The notes beneath the pieces were generated by a model that saw only the letters and a list, made by a program, of their open reading frames with translations, was not told where the DNA came from and made no database searches. Below, in pieces: positions 1 to 7,220 of a stretch of 34,330 nucleotides of DNA; within the stretch, counting starts at the first letter, position 1; every line of letters starts with the position of its first letter. Made by a program: the position numbers and the translations under genes. This stretch comes from an uncultured Eubacteriales bacterium (GTDB lineage: Bacteria > Bacillota > Clostridia > Oscillospirales > Oscillospiraceae): assembly GCA_902492005.1 (NCBI GenBank), contig CABUJV010000023.1, positions 1-34,330 of the forward strand. The letters are read 5' to 3'.

Positions 1-1275
1 GTGGTGCATCACGTCCCCGCCCCCACCGGCGACCCCAAGGCCCCCTTCAAGGCCCTGATCTTCGACAGCCAGTATGACGCCTACCGCGGTGTCGTCGTCT
101 ACTTCCGCGTCATGGAAGGCACGCTGACCCTGGACAAGGCCGTGAAGATGATGGCCTCCGGCGCCCAGTACAGCCTGGTGGAGATCGGCCATCTGCTGCC
201 CACCAAGCTGGAGCCTTGCAAGAGCCTCTCCGCCGGCGAGGTCGGCTATCTCACCGCCTCCATCAAGAACGTCAAGGACACCCAGGTGGGCGACACCATC
301 ACCACCGTGGAAAACCCCGCTGACGAGCCCCTGCCCGGCTATCGCCCCGCCCGGAGCATGGTCTACTGCGGCATTTACACCGAGGACGGCTCCAAGTACC
401 CCGACCTGCGGGACGCCCTGGAGAAGCTCCAGCTCAACGACGCCTCCCTGTCCTTCGAGCCGGAGTCCTCTGCGGCCCTGGGCTTTGGCTTCCGGTGCGG
501 CTTTTTGGGGATGCTCCACATGGAGATCATCCAGGAGCGGCTGGAGCGGGAGTTCGACCTGGACCTCATCACCACCCTGCCCTCGGTCATCTATGAGATC
601 ACCAAGACCGACGGCTCGGTGGTCCACGTGGACAATCCCCACAACTACCCGGACTCCGGGGCCGTCCTGGAAGCCCGGGAGCCTTATGCCAAGGTGTCCA
701 TCATTTCGCCGCCGGACTATGTGGGCAACATCATGCCCATGTGCCAGGAGCGGCGGGCGGAGTTCAAGGACATGCAGTACCTGGACACCAATCTGGTGGA
801 GCTCCACTACTCCATGCCCATCAACGAAATTATCTACGACTTTTTCGACACCCTGAAGGCCCGGACCAAGGGCTATGCCTCCCTCGACTATGAGCTGGAG
901 TGCTACAAGCCCTCCGAGCTGGTGAAGGTGGACATGCTGCTCAACGGCGACCAGGTGGACGCCCTGAGCTTCATTGCCCACAAGGACAAGGCCTATCCCC
1001 GGGCGAGAAGGCTGTGCGAGAAGCTGAAGGAGAACATCCCCCGCCAGCTCTTCGAGATCCCGGTTCAGGCCGCCATCGGCGGCAAGATCATCGCCCGCGA
1101 GACGGTGAAGGCCATGCGCAAGGACGTGCTGGCCAAGTGCTACGGCGGCGATATCACCCGGAAGAAGAAGCTGCTGGAGAAGCAGAAAGAGGGCAAGAAA
1201 AAGATGCGCTCTCTGGGGACGGTGCAGATTCCGACAGAGGCGTTCATGGCGGTATTGAAGCTGGACGAGGAGTAG
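1..1275 (+). CDS. lepA: Elongation factor 4 (LepA GTPase), 3' part only
   Basis: This is the C-terminal 424 residues of LepA/EF4, the ribosome-bound translational GTPase that acts on stalled or mis-translocated ribosomes. The reading frame is open at the left edge, so the GTG at position 1 is an internal codon and not a start. Against a usual family length near 600, roughly 180 N-terminal residues (the G domain) lie outside the window. The visible part covers the EF-Tu-like domain II, the EF-G-like domains III and V, and the LepA-specific C-terminal domain. That last domain carries the family signature GGDITRKKKLLEKQKEGKKK near the end (about residues 381-400 of the visible part), followed by a stop at 1273-1275. 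A strong terminator follows within 70 bases, so lepA ends its transcription unit here. The assignment is secure. Confidence 0.97.
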   Translation: MVHHVPAPTGDPKAPFKALIFDSQYDAYRGVVVYFRVMEGTLTLDKAVKMMASGAQYSLVEIGHLLPTKLEPCKSLSAGEVGYLTASIKNVKDTQVGDTITTVENPADEPLPGYRPARSMVYCGIYTEDGSKYPDLRDALEKLQLNDASLSFEPESSAALGFGFRCGFLGMLHMEIIQERLEREFDLDLITTLPSVIYEITKTDGSVVHVDNPHNYPDSGAVLEAREPYAKVSIISPPDYVGNIMPMCQERRAEFKDMQYLDTNLVELHYSMPINEIIYDFFDTLKARTKGYASLDYELECYKPSELVKVDMLLNGDQVDALSFIAHKDKAYPRARRLCEKLKENIPRQLFEIPVQAAIGGKIIARETVKAMRKDVLAKCYGGDITRKKKLLEKQKEGKKKMRSLGTVQIPTEAFMAVLKLDEE

Positions 1276-1343
1276 AAGCCTGTGCCGCCTCGGAGCGATT
1301 TGTTCTATTTTACTCTCTGCGCCTCGCAGGCGCAAAAAACGAA

Positions 1344-1382
1344 CCCCGCGGCCGTCACGAAACAAGGCCGCGGGGTCTTTTT
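1344..1382 (+). terminator. Rho-independent terminator of lepA
   Basis: A perfect 10-bp stem, CCCCGCGGCC (1344-1353) paired with GGCCGCGGGG (1366-1375), has a 12-nt loop and is followed by TCTTTTT. It lies 68 bases after the lepA stop. Confidence 0.85.
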
Positions 1383-1517
1383 GCTTTCAATCGAACAGCC
1401 TAGGGGGCACATCCAACAGGGGGGGAATCGGAATCCCCCTCTTTGGCCCTCCTTTCTCCCGTTTCTTCCCAAAGAAACGGGACCCCACGCAGCGGCCCTG
1501 GGCCGGGCAGGCCCCTT
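1383..1517. other. Intergenic segment with a GC-rich dyad, possible repeat element
   Basis: This non-coding stretch lies between the ends of convergent lepA and mrp. It contains an 11-bp perfect stem, TCCCGTTTCTT (1457-1467) with AAGAAACGGGA (1472-1482) and loop CCCA. No T-run follows the stem on the minus strand, so it is not an obvious terminator for mrp. A related dyad occurs between mutL and miaA (14657-14681). I see no gene here. Confidence 0.4.
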
Positions 1518-2342
1518 TTACAGGCGCTCCAGGACCTCGGCCACGCCGGCCATGGGGTTGGGCTGATAGTCCTCCCCCCCGCCGTTGTCGCAGGCGGAGG
1601 CCAGCGCGGAGTCGATGGGCAGCCTGGCCAGCACCTTCAGGCCCAGGCCGGCGGCCACCTGCTCCACCTTGCTCTCCCCGAAGACGGCGTGCTCTTTGCC
1701 GCAGTCGGGGCACTTGAAGTAGCTGTAGTTCTCCACGATGCCCAGGATGGGGATCTCCATCAGCTCGGCCATCTTGACGGCCTTGGTGACGATCATGCTG
1801 ACCAGGTCCTGGGGGGAGGTGACCACGATGACCCCGTCGATGGGCAGGGACTGGAACACGGTCAGGGGCACGTCGCCGGTGCCGGGAGGCATATCCACGA
1901 ACATGTAGTCCACGTTGCCCCAGACCACCTCGCTCCAGAACTGCTTGACCGTGCCGGCGATGACGGGGCCCCGCCACACCACCGGGTCAGTCTCGTGCTC
2001 GGTGAGGAAGTTGAGGCTCATGACCTCCACGCCCCCTTTGGAGACCACGGGCTCGATGCCCAGGTCGCTGCCCACGGCGTGCTGGTGGAGGCCGAAGGCG
2101 GTGGGGACGCTGGGGCCGGTGATGTCGGCGTCCAGCACAGCGGTCTTTTTGCCCCGCTGGGCCATGGCGGCGGCCAGGGTGCAGGTGACGGTGGACTTGC
2201 CCACGCCGCCCTTGCCGCTGACCACGGCGATGACCTTTTTGATATCGGACAGGGGATTCATGGGCGCGCGGAAGTCCATGGGCGCGGTGCGCTCCCCGCA
2301 GGACTCGCCGCAGGAGGAGCAATCATGGGTACACTCGGACAT
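1518..2342 (-). CDS. mrp: Mrp/ApbC-type P-loop ATPase, iron-sulfur cluster carrier
   Basis: This 274-residue protein belongs to the Mrp/NBP35 (MinD-like) P-loop family, which carries Fe-S clusters to apo-proteins in the cytoplasm. The deviant Walker A motif SGKGGVGKST is at residues 42-51. The family motif MPPGTGD is at 151-157. The C-terminal CPDC pair (C211, C214) is where the bridging cluster binds at the dimer interface. The short N-terminal extension has four more cysteines (C4, C8, C11, C15), which recalls the N-terminal ferredoxin-like cluster of Nbp35 but with different spacing. The start is supported by AAAAAAGGAGA just upstream (about 2350-2360). It is the last gene of the minus-strand operon, 77 bases after the kinase gene, with a strong hairpin in that gap. 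No clear terminator follows. Confidence 0.93.
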   Translation of the reverse strand: MSECTHDCSSCGESCGERTAPMDFRAPMNPLSDIKKVIAVVSGKGGVGKSTVTCTLAAAMAQRGKKTAVLDADITGPSVPTAFGLHQHAVGSDLGIEPVVSKGGVEVMSLNFLTEHETDPVVWRGPVIAGTVKQFWSEVVWGNVDYMFVDMPPGTGDVPLTVFQSLPIDGVIVVTSPQDLVSMIVTKAVKMAELMEIPILGIVENYSYFKCPDCGKEHAVFGESKVEQVAAGLGLKVLARLPIDSALASACDNGGGEDYQPNPMAGVAEVLERL

Positions 2343-2392
2343 GGCAAAGTCTCCTTTTTTGATCGAAATTCGGGAAATTCAGGGGAAATGGG

Positions 2393-2411
2393 AGGCGGCC
2401 GTTGGCCGCCT
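2393..2411 (-). other. Intercistronic hairpin between kinase gene and mrp
   Basis: AGGCGGCC and GGCCGCCT form a perfect 8-bp stem with a 3-nt loop in the 77-base gap before mrp. On the transcribed strand the following sequence is CCCATTTCCCC, too poor in U for an efficient intrinsic terminator. It may protect an mRNA end or attenuate mrp. Confidence 0.4.
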
Positions 2412-2419
2412 GTCCGCTG

Positions 2420-3364
2420 TCAATAGCGGTAGCTGCCGCCGCCGATAAACTCCCGCAGAAGGGAGTCGGCGGGGACCAGCGCGGGGTCGATGGGAGTAAA
2501 GTACCGGAAGGCGTCCACCAGCTCGTGGAGCTCCCGGAGACGCTCGTTGTCGGGGGCTACCTGGCCCAGGGCCTCCCGGAGGGGGGCGGCATAGTTGGCG
2601 AAGACGGGCACCTCATAGCGCAGGGAGGAGTCGATGATGACGTCCGCCCGCCTCTTGAAGGGGGAGATGTAGCGCTTCTCCCCCCGGCGCACATTGTACC
2701 ACATGGACAGGGTCTCCACCAGATCGGTGCCCCGGAAGTTGTAGTCCCGCACCGCCCGGCGGGAGATGCGCATCCACGTGCCCTTGAAGCGCAGGGCCTC
2801 CCCCTCCCGGATGTCGGACCGGGCGGAGATATAGAGGGTGGTGGCCTCCGGGTGCCGCCCGGCGATGTCGTCATTGAGGGCGTGGATGCCCTCGAAAATG
2901 GCGATCTCGTTTTTGTCCAGCTTCAGCAGGGTGCCCCGGCTGTCGTTGCGCATCTGCCGGGCAAACTCGAACTTGGGCACCACCACCCACTCCCCCCTGG
3001 AGAGCTTGGTGAAGGTGTCGTCCAGCAGGTCCATGTCCAGCAGCAGGGGGGATTCGTAGTCGATGTCCCCCTCGGGAGTGCGGGGCGCGGTCCTGCGGTT
3101 GAGGGTCTTGAAGTAGTTGTCCATGGAGATGGTGTGGGTGTTGATGCCCCGCCGCTCCAGCTCCTGCTCCAGCTTGAGGGCCGTGGTCGTCTTGCCCGAG
3201 CCGGAGGGGCCGGACAGCAGCACCACCGGGCTCTCCGCCATTCCCGCAATGACGCGGTCGGCGGCGTCCTCCAGGCGCTTTTGGTAGTTGGCATCGCACT
3301 CGGCGAGAAAGGCCTTGGGGTCGGCCTGGATTTTTTGGTTGATCTCGGTCAGCTGGTAGGCCAT
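2420..3364 (-). CDS. Nucleoside (uridine-type) kinase, P-loop
   Basis: This 314-residue P-loop kinase of the uridine kinase / phosphoribulokinase family would phosphorylate a nucleoside with ATP or GTP in the salvage pathway. The Walker A motif GPSGSGKTT is at residues 52-60. It is followed by the substrate-site segment SMDNYFK and by an acidic DIDYESP stretch typical of clostridial uridine-kinase homologues. Related proteins in Clostridia often carry an extra N-terminal TGS-like domain, and this one has only about 45 residues before the P-loop. I chose the ATG at 3364 because AAAGGAGA lies 6-7 bases upstream and the protein begins MAYQLTEINQ. A longer reading frame reaching 3562 would overlap hemZ by over 200 bases and lacks such a site. 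The start overlaps the 3' end of hemZ (stop at 3349) by 16 bases, suggesting translational coupling. The true substrate cannot be read from sequence. Confidence 0.85.
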   Translation of the reverse strand: MAYQLTEINQKIQADPKAFLAECDANYQKRLEDAADRVIAGMAESPVVLLSGPSGSGKTTTALKLEQELERRGINTHTISMDNYFKTLNRRTAPRTPEGDIDYESPLLLDMDLLDDTFTKLSRGEWVVVPKFEFARQMRNDSRGTLLKLDKNEIAIFEGIHALNDDIAGRHPEATTLYISARSDIREGEALRFKGTWMRISRRAVRDYNFRGTDLVETLSMWYNVRRGEKRYISPFKRRADVIIDSSLRYEVPVFANYAAPLREALGQVAPDNERLRELHELVDAFRYFTPIDPALVPADSLLREFIGGGSYRY

Positions 3365-4827
3365 GTCAGGTTCTCCTTTGCCTGTAAAATGGGGTCCAGG
3401 GTCTCGATATATTCCTTGGGATACTTGGGGTTGGCCTGCCGCGCCAGGCTCCCGGCCCGGGGATCGATGACCTTGGTCACCCCGCCGGAGCCCAGGGAGA
3501 GGATGGTGTGCAGCTCCTCCATCATGCAGATGTTGTAGAGGCTTTCCGCTCCCGGCCGGCACCAGCCCACGTTCTCAAATCCGCCGGACATATACTTCTG
3601 CCGGTAGAGGTAATAAGGGGCGTAGCCCGCCGCGCGCAGGGCGCCCCACGCATAGTCCAGCATGGCGGACACCTGCTCCGGCGCGGGGAGGGCCCCGTTC
3701 TTCTCCAGGGTGAGGCGCGCGCCCTTCTTGAGGGTCAGGGTGTGGACGGTGACATTTTCCGGGGCCAGGCAGAGCACCTGGTCCAGGGAAGCGCGGAAGC
3801 CCTCGGGGGTGTCGGCGGGGAGCCCGGCGATCAGGTCCATGTTGACGCAGGGGAACCCGGCCTGCCGCACCAGGTCCCAGGCCCGGAGGATGTCGGCGGC
3901 GCTGTGGGCCCGGCCGATGGCGGCCAGGACCCGGTCGTCCATGGACTGGGGATTCACCGACACCCGGGTGCAGCCCCGACCGCGCAGGACGGAGAGCTTT
4001 TCCCCCGTGATGGTGTCGGGCCGCCCGGCTTCCACCGTGTACTCGGCGCAGGCGCTCAGGTCAAAGGCGCCTTCCAGCGCCCCCATCAGCCGGTCCAGCA
4101 GGGCGGGGCTCAGGGTGGTGGGGGTGCCGCCGCCGATGTAGACCGACTTGATCCGCCTGCCGCCCCGCCGGACGGCCGTTCCTGCGGCGGCGATTTCCCG
4201 GCACAGGGCGTCCACATAGGGTTCCATGAGTGAGAAGGTGCGCCCTACGCCGGCGGAGACGAAGGAGCAGTAGGCGCATCGGGTGGGACAGAAGGGGACG
4301 CCCACATAGAGGGAGACGTCCTCCGGCGCCAGCGTCCGCTTGGCGGCCAGGGCGGCCTGGGCGCAGTCCAGGGCCAGCTCCCGCCGGGGGGCGGAGACCC
4401 GGTACTGGTCCCGCAGCATCCGATCGGCCTGCCGGCGGGTGGCGCCCTGCTCCAGCGCGCGGGTGGGCAGCTTAACCGGCCGCACGCCGGTGAGCCCGCC
4501 CCAGGGCGGCTCCCGGCCCAGGGCCTGTACTCCCGCCCGGTAGAAGGCGTTCTTCACCACCCGCTGGAGCACCCGGTCCCGCTCCACCCGCCCTGCGCCG
4601 GGGGCGGGCGTGGGGGCCCGGGCGGCGGCGGTCCAATGGCGCCCGCCCCAGGTCAGAACAGCCCGGGCGGTGGCCCAGCGCTCCCCCAGGGACAGGGAGA
4701 GGGTCAGGCTGTCCTCCCCCTCTCCGGCGGGCTGGTCCGGGTAGGAGGGGCGCTCGCGGGGAAACAGGGTCAGCAGCATTTGCTCGGCGGCGTATTTGTA
4801 GTCGTGACCCTTCAGATAGAGCTTCAT
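3349..4827 (-). CDS. hemZ: HemZ-type radical SAM coproporphyrinogen dehydrogenase
   Basis: This 492-residue protein matches the HemZ/HemN radical-SAM family, close to the roughly 500 residues of Bacillus HemZ. Family members convert coproporphyrinogen III to protoporphyrinogen IX without oxygen, although many clostridial HemZ/HemW-like proteins have no proven role in haem synthesis. The 4Fe-4S-binding CxxxCxxC is C180, C184 and C187 (PFCPTRCAYCSF), followed by the glycine-rich YIGGGTPTTL typical of HemN. The N-terminal 170 residues are the poorly conserved HemZ extension. The ATG at 4827 begins MKLYLKGHDY and lies 4 bases after the stop of the upstream MBL gene. I see no good ribosome binding site, so it probably relies on coupled translation. 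No other haem genes are in the window, so the physiological product is uncertain. Confidence 0.88.
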   Translation of the reverse strand: MKLYLKGHDYKYAAEQMLLTLFPRERPSYPDQPAGEGEDSLTLSLSLGERWATARAVLTWGGRHWTAAARAPTPAPGAGRVERDRVLQRVVKNAFYRAGVQALGREPPWGGLTGVRPVKLPTRALEQGATRRQADRMLRDQYRVSAPRRELALDCAQAALAAKRTLAPEDVSLYVGVPFCPTRCAYCSFVSAGVGRTFSLMEPYVDALCREIAAAGTAVRRGGRRIKSVYIGGGTPTTLSPALLDRLMGALEGAFDLSACAEYTVEAGRPDTITGEKLSVLRGRGCTRVSVNPQSMDDRVLAAIGRAHSAADILRAWDLVRQAGFPCVNMDLIAGLPADTPEGFRASLDQVLCLAPENVTVHTLTLKKGARLTLEKNGALPAPEQVSAMLDYAWGALRAAGYAPYYLYRQKYMSGGFENVGWCRPGAESLYNICMMEELHTILSLGSGGVTKVIDPRAGSLARQANPKYPKEYIETLDPILQAKENLTWPTS

Positions 4828-4831
4828 CGCG

Positions 4832-5443
4832 TCAGCCGTGCAGGGCTTCCTGCATGTAGTAATTGGTTTTCCGCTCCCGCTCCAGGGTGGACAGGCCCAT
4901 GTGGCCGGGGCAGACATGGTAGTCGCCGGGCAGTTCGCCCAGCCGCTTGAGGGAAGCCATGATCTCCTCGTAGCTGCCGCCCCGCAGGTCGGTGCGGCCC
5001 ATGGAGCCCTGGAACAGGGTGTCGCCCGTGAAGAGCACGTCGCCCACCTTCAGGGTGACGGAGCCCTTGGAGTGGCCGGGGGTGTGGAGCACGTCGATGC
5101 TCAGGTCCCCCAGCTCCACCCGGTCCCCCTCGCCGTAAAAGCGGCGCACGCTCTCGTCGATGGGGGGAAACAGGCCTCTGGAGACCCCCTCCACATCTCC
5201 CATATGGACGTAGACGGGGGTGTGGGGATAAAACTCCTCCAGCCCCTCGATGCCGCCGGTGTGGTCATAGTGGGCGTGGGTCAGCAGGATGAGCTTGAGC
5301 GCGCACCCGGAGTCCTCGATCATCTTCCGGATGGCGGGGGCGTCCCCGCCGGGGTCCACCACGGCGCAGACCTTGGCGCTCTCGTCGCCCAGCAGGTAGC
5401 AGTTGGTGCCGATCTCGCCCACGGGCATGGTTTTTACGATCAT
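4832..5443 (-). CDS. MBL-fold metallo-hydrolase (glyoxalase II-like)
   Basis: This 203-residue single-domain metallo-beta-lactamase-fold hydrolase is of the YcbL/GloB-like type. The metal-binding motif THAHYDH gives H56, H58, D60 and H61. The remaining ligands H124 (TPGHSKGS), D141 (FTGDTLF) and H181 (PGHMG) are all present, so a dinuclear site and hydrolase activity are likely. Typical substrates are hydroxyacyl-glutathione or other thioesters, and here the substrate is unknown. The start ATG at 5443 is supported by GAGGTGAAAG immediately upstream (about 5446-5455). It sits 29 bases after dtd and directly before hemZ in the same operon. Pairing of dtd with a small MBL hydrolase is common in Firmicutes and may reflect a shared role in chemical damage repair, which is inference. 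Confidence 0.88.
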   Translation of the reverse strand: MIVKTMPVGEIGTNCYLLGDESAKVCAVVDPGGDAPAIRKMIEDSGCALKLILLTHAHYDHTGGIEGLEEFYPHTPVYVHMGDVEGVSRGLFPPIDESVRRFYGEGDRVELGDLSIDVLHTPGHSKGSVTLKVGDVLFTGDTLFQGSMGRTDLRGGSYEEIMASLKRLGELPGDYHVCPGHMGLSTLERERKTNYYMQEALHG

Positions 5444-5472
5444 ATCTTTCACCTCAAATTGATTCTGGTTGT

Positions 5473-5916
5473 TCACATCAAATCGGTGTCCAGCAGGATG
5501 GTGACCGGCCCGTCGTTGACGGAGCAGACCTGCATGTCGGCGCCGAAGCGGCCGTGCTGCGGGGGAAAGCCCAGCCGGGCGCACTCGGACAAAAATTTCT
5601 CATAGAGGGGGATGGCCACATCGGGCTTGGCGGCCCCGGTGAAGCCGGGCCGGCGGGACCTGGTGTCGGCGTACAGAGTAAACTGGCTGACCACCAGCAG
5701 CCCGCCCCCCACCGCAGCCAGGTTCCGGTTCATCTTTTCGTTCTCGTCCTCAAAGACCCGCAGGCCGGTGACCTTGTCGGCCAGCCGGACGGCCTGGGCC
5801 TCGGTGTCGTTGGGGCCCACCCCCAGCAGCACCAGGAAGCCGCGGCCGATCCGGCCGCAGACCTCCCCGCCGACGGTCACCGAGGCGGAGGTCACGCGGG
5901 TAACAACAGCTCTCAT
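5473..5916 (-). CDS. dtd: D-aminoacyl-tRNA deacylase
   Basis: This 147-residue protein is full length for DTD, the dimeric proofreading enzyme that hydrolyses D-aminoacyl-tRNA (and mischarged Gly-tRNA(Ala)) and keeps D-amino acids out of translation. Two diagnostic motifs are intact: SQFTL at residues 77-81 and NDGPVT at 134-139. The second contains the Gly-cisPro pair (G136, P137) that gives chiral selectivity across the dimer interface. The ATG at 5916 begins MRAVVTRVTS, the usual family N-terminus. The upstream site is weak (GCGAG), and the gene follows the alr-like stop by 20 bases. Its position after an alanine-racemase-fold gene is suggestive, since both concern D-amino acids, but that neighbour lacks the catalytic residues of a racemase. 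Confidence 0.95.
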   Translation of the reverse strand: MRAVVTRVTSASVTVGGEVCGRIGRGFLVLLGVGPNDTEAQAVRLADKVTGLRVFEDENEKMNRNLAAVGGGLLVVSQFTLYADTRSRRPGFTGAAKPDVAIPLYEKFLSECARLGFPPQHGRFGADMQVCSVNDGPVTILLDTDLM

Positions 5917-5936
5917 TTTCAAGACTCGCTTTCTGT

Positions 5937-7004
5937 CTATCGGTATTCCCTGGGCAGGCCCCTGGCATACAGGGGGTCCAGCTCGAAAACGGCGGCGTCG
6001 CCGGGGCCGCATTTCAGCTCGGTCACGTCCACCAGGGTTTCCATGGCGCCGATGGGGCCGATGACCCGGGCCTTCTGCCCCCCGATCTGCACCGTCTGCT
6101 TCCGGGCGCGCATCCACCAGCGCAGCAGGGCGAACAGCCCGCTCTCCCGGGGGCGCTGGGCGCCGAAGCCGTTCTGATAGCCCACGGGCAGCACCGCCAC
6201 CCGGGTGGGCTTCTTCAGGGTGATGAGGGAGCTGGAGCCTACGGTGTGACCCTTGGGCAGCCACCGGATCTCCTCCAGGGTGGCCTCGCCGTGCCCCACG
6301 GTCTGGAGCCCGTCTCCTCGGATGCGGCGGCACCGGCCCAGGAAGGCGGAGCCCACCCGCACCGCGTCCAGCTTGGCAAACTCGTAGTGCATCAGCGCGT
6401 CCGACCCGGCGGCATGGACCACGCCGGTCTCGAACCCGGCGTCCACGATGCACTGCACCACCCGCTGGAACTCCTCCAGCTGGGCGGAGGCGTCCCGCTC
6501 CCCCCGGCTGGAGGCGTGCATCTGGGTGTAGACGCCCGACAGGGCCACGTTGGGCAGGTAGCGGTACATGGACAGGATCTTCTCCGGCTCGCCGGCCAGA
6601 AAGCCGCCGTAGCCCAGGCCGGTGTCCACTTGGATATGGGCCTCCACCACGGTGGAGCGGGCCTCGGCCAGGCCGTTGAGGGCCACGCCGGTGTCATAGG
6701 AGCCGATGGTGCACACCACGTTCAGGTCGATGAGCCGCTCCAGCTCATCCCGGTCGGTGGTGGAGCGGAGCATGAGGAGCTCCTCCTCCACAAAGCCCGC
6801 CTTGCGCAGGGCGGCGGCGTCCGCCGGCTCGGAGACGGCGAAGCGGCCGATGCCCTCCGCCCGGAGCAGCCCGGCCATCTCCGCCAGGCCGGCCCCGTGG
6901 GCGTCCCCGCTCAGGACGGCGTAGATGGCGGCGCAGCCCGCCTTCTCCTTGATGACGGCGGCGTTGCGGCGCACCAAATCTCTCTCGATCACAAGGGCTT
7001 TCAC
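5937..7004 (-). CDS. Alanine-racemase-fold protein lacking the catalytic residues
   Basis: This 355-residue protein has the fold-type III alanine racemase layout: an N-terminal TIM barrel and a C-terminal beta domain. Family landmarks are visible as VDTGLGYGGF (127-135), AVRVGSAFLG (214-223), LPVGYQNG (272-279) and VIGPIGAMETLVDVTE near the end. The lysine that binds PLP in the AVVKANAYG motif is replaced by serine (AVLSGDAHG, S32), and the following tyrosine by histidine (H36). The second catalytic residue, the tyrosine of VSYG 19 residues before the GY motif, aligns without gaps to S257 (VGSSSL). The usual arginine of DTGMGRLG is Y132. Racemase activity is therefore unlikely, and it may be a regulatory or binding homologue. 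The start is GTG (7002-7004) with GGAGG at 7016-7020. It is first in its operon. Confidence 0.85.
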   Translation of the reverse strand: MKALVIERDLVRRNAAVIKEKAGCAAIYAVLSGDAHGAGLAEMAGLLRAEGIGRFAVSEPADAAALRKAGFVEEELLMLRSTTDRDELERLIDLNVVCTIGSYDTGVALNGLAEARSTVVEAHIQVDTGLGYGGFLAGEPEKILSMYRYLPNVALSGVYTQMHASSRGERDASAQLEEFQRVVQCIVDAGFETGVVHAAGSDALMHYEFAKLDAVRVGSAFLGRCRRIRGDGLQTVGHGEATLEEIRWLPKGHTVGSSSLITLKKPTRVAVLPVGYQNGFGAQRPRESGLFALLRWWMRARKQTVQIGGQKARVIGPIGAMETLVDVTELKCGPGDAAVFELDPLYARGLPREYR

Positions 7005-7018
7005 AGGGACGCGTCCCT
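7005..7018. promoter_or_regulatory. Palindrome between ribosome binding site and GTG start
   Basis: AGGGACGCGTCCCT is a perfect 14-bp palindrome exactly filling the gap before the GTG start and overlapping the ribosome binding site of the alr-like gene. In RNA it could form a short hairpin only with a strained loop. It could also be a DNA operator downstream of the promoter. Confidence 0.35.
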
Positions 7019-7048
7019 CCTTTTCTTCACGGAAATATGGATTGCATC

Positions 7049-7078
7049 ATTATACCACCCGCCGGCGGGCAACGTCAA
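7049..7078 (-). promoter_or_regulatory. Sigma-A promoter of the alr-like - mrp operon
   Basis: On the minus strand, TTGACG is followed by an 18-bp spacer and a perfect TATAAT (plus-strand 7073-7078 and 7049-7054). The spacer contains the perfect palindrome CCCGCCGGCGGG (7058-7069). The promoter lies about 45 bases before the GTG of the first gene. No other promoter of this quality was seen between the six minus-strand genes. Confidence 0.75.
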
Positions 7079-7131
7079 TGAAAGCCGGGCCTGCCGCAGT
7101 GAAAAAAGCCGCTCCCGCCGGCGGTTGCCGA

Positions 7132-7160
7132 TTGCAAAACGGGTGGGAACGTGCTATGCT
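7132..7160 (+). promoter_or_regulatory. Probable promoter of the DJ-1/PfpI gene
   Basis: TTGCAA (7132-7137), a 17-bp spacer and TATGCT (7155-7160), about 60 bases before the start. It is divergent from the alr-like promoter. Each hexamer matches 4 of 6 consensus bases. Confidence 0.45.
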
Positions 7161-7220
7161 TATAGTGGTATCTTGTGAAAATTCGATTGCGTCCAAACGA
7201 AAATTTTAGGAGGGAAAAAC

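Noticed and set aside
1427..1443. GGGGG...CCCCC block as an inverted repeat.
   Set aside because: Beyond the homopolymer runs the arms do not pair; it looks like simple G/C tract noise.
3365..3562. N-terminal extension of the nucleoside kinase.
   Set aside because: It overlaps hemZ extensively and lacks a binding site; AAAGGAGA precedes ATG 3364.
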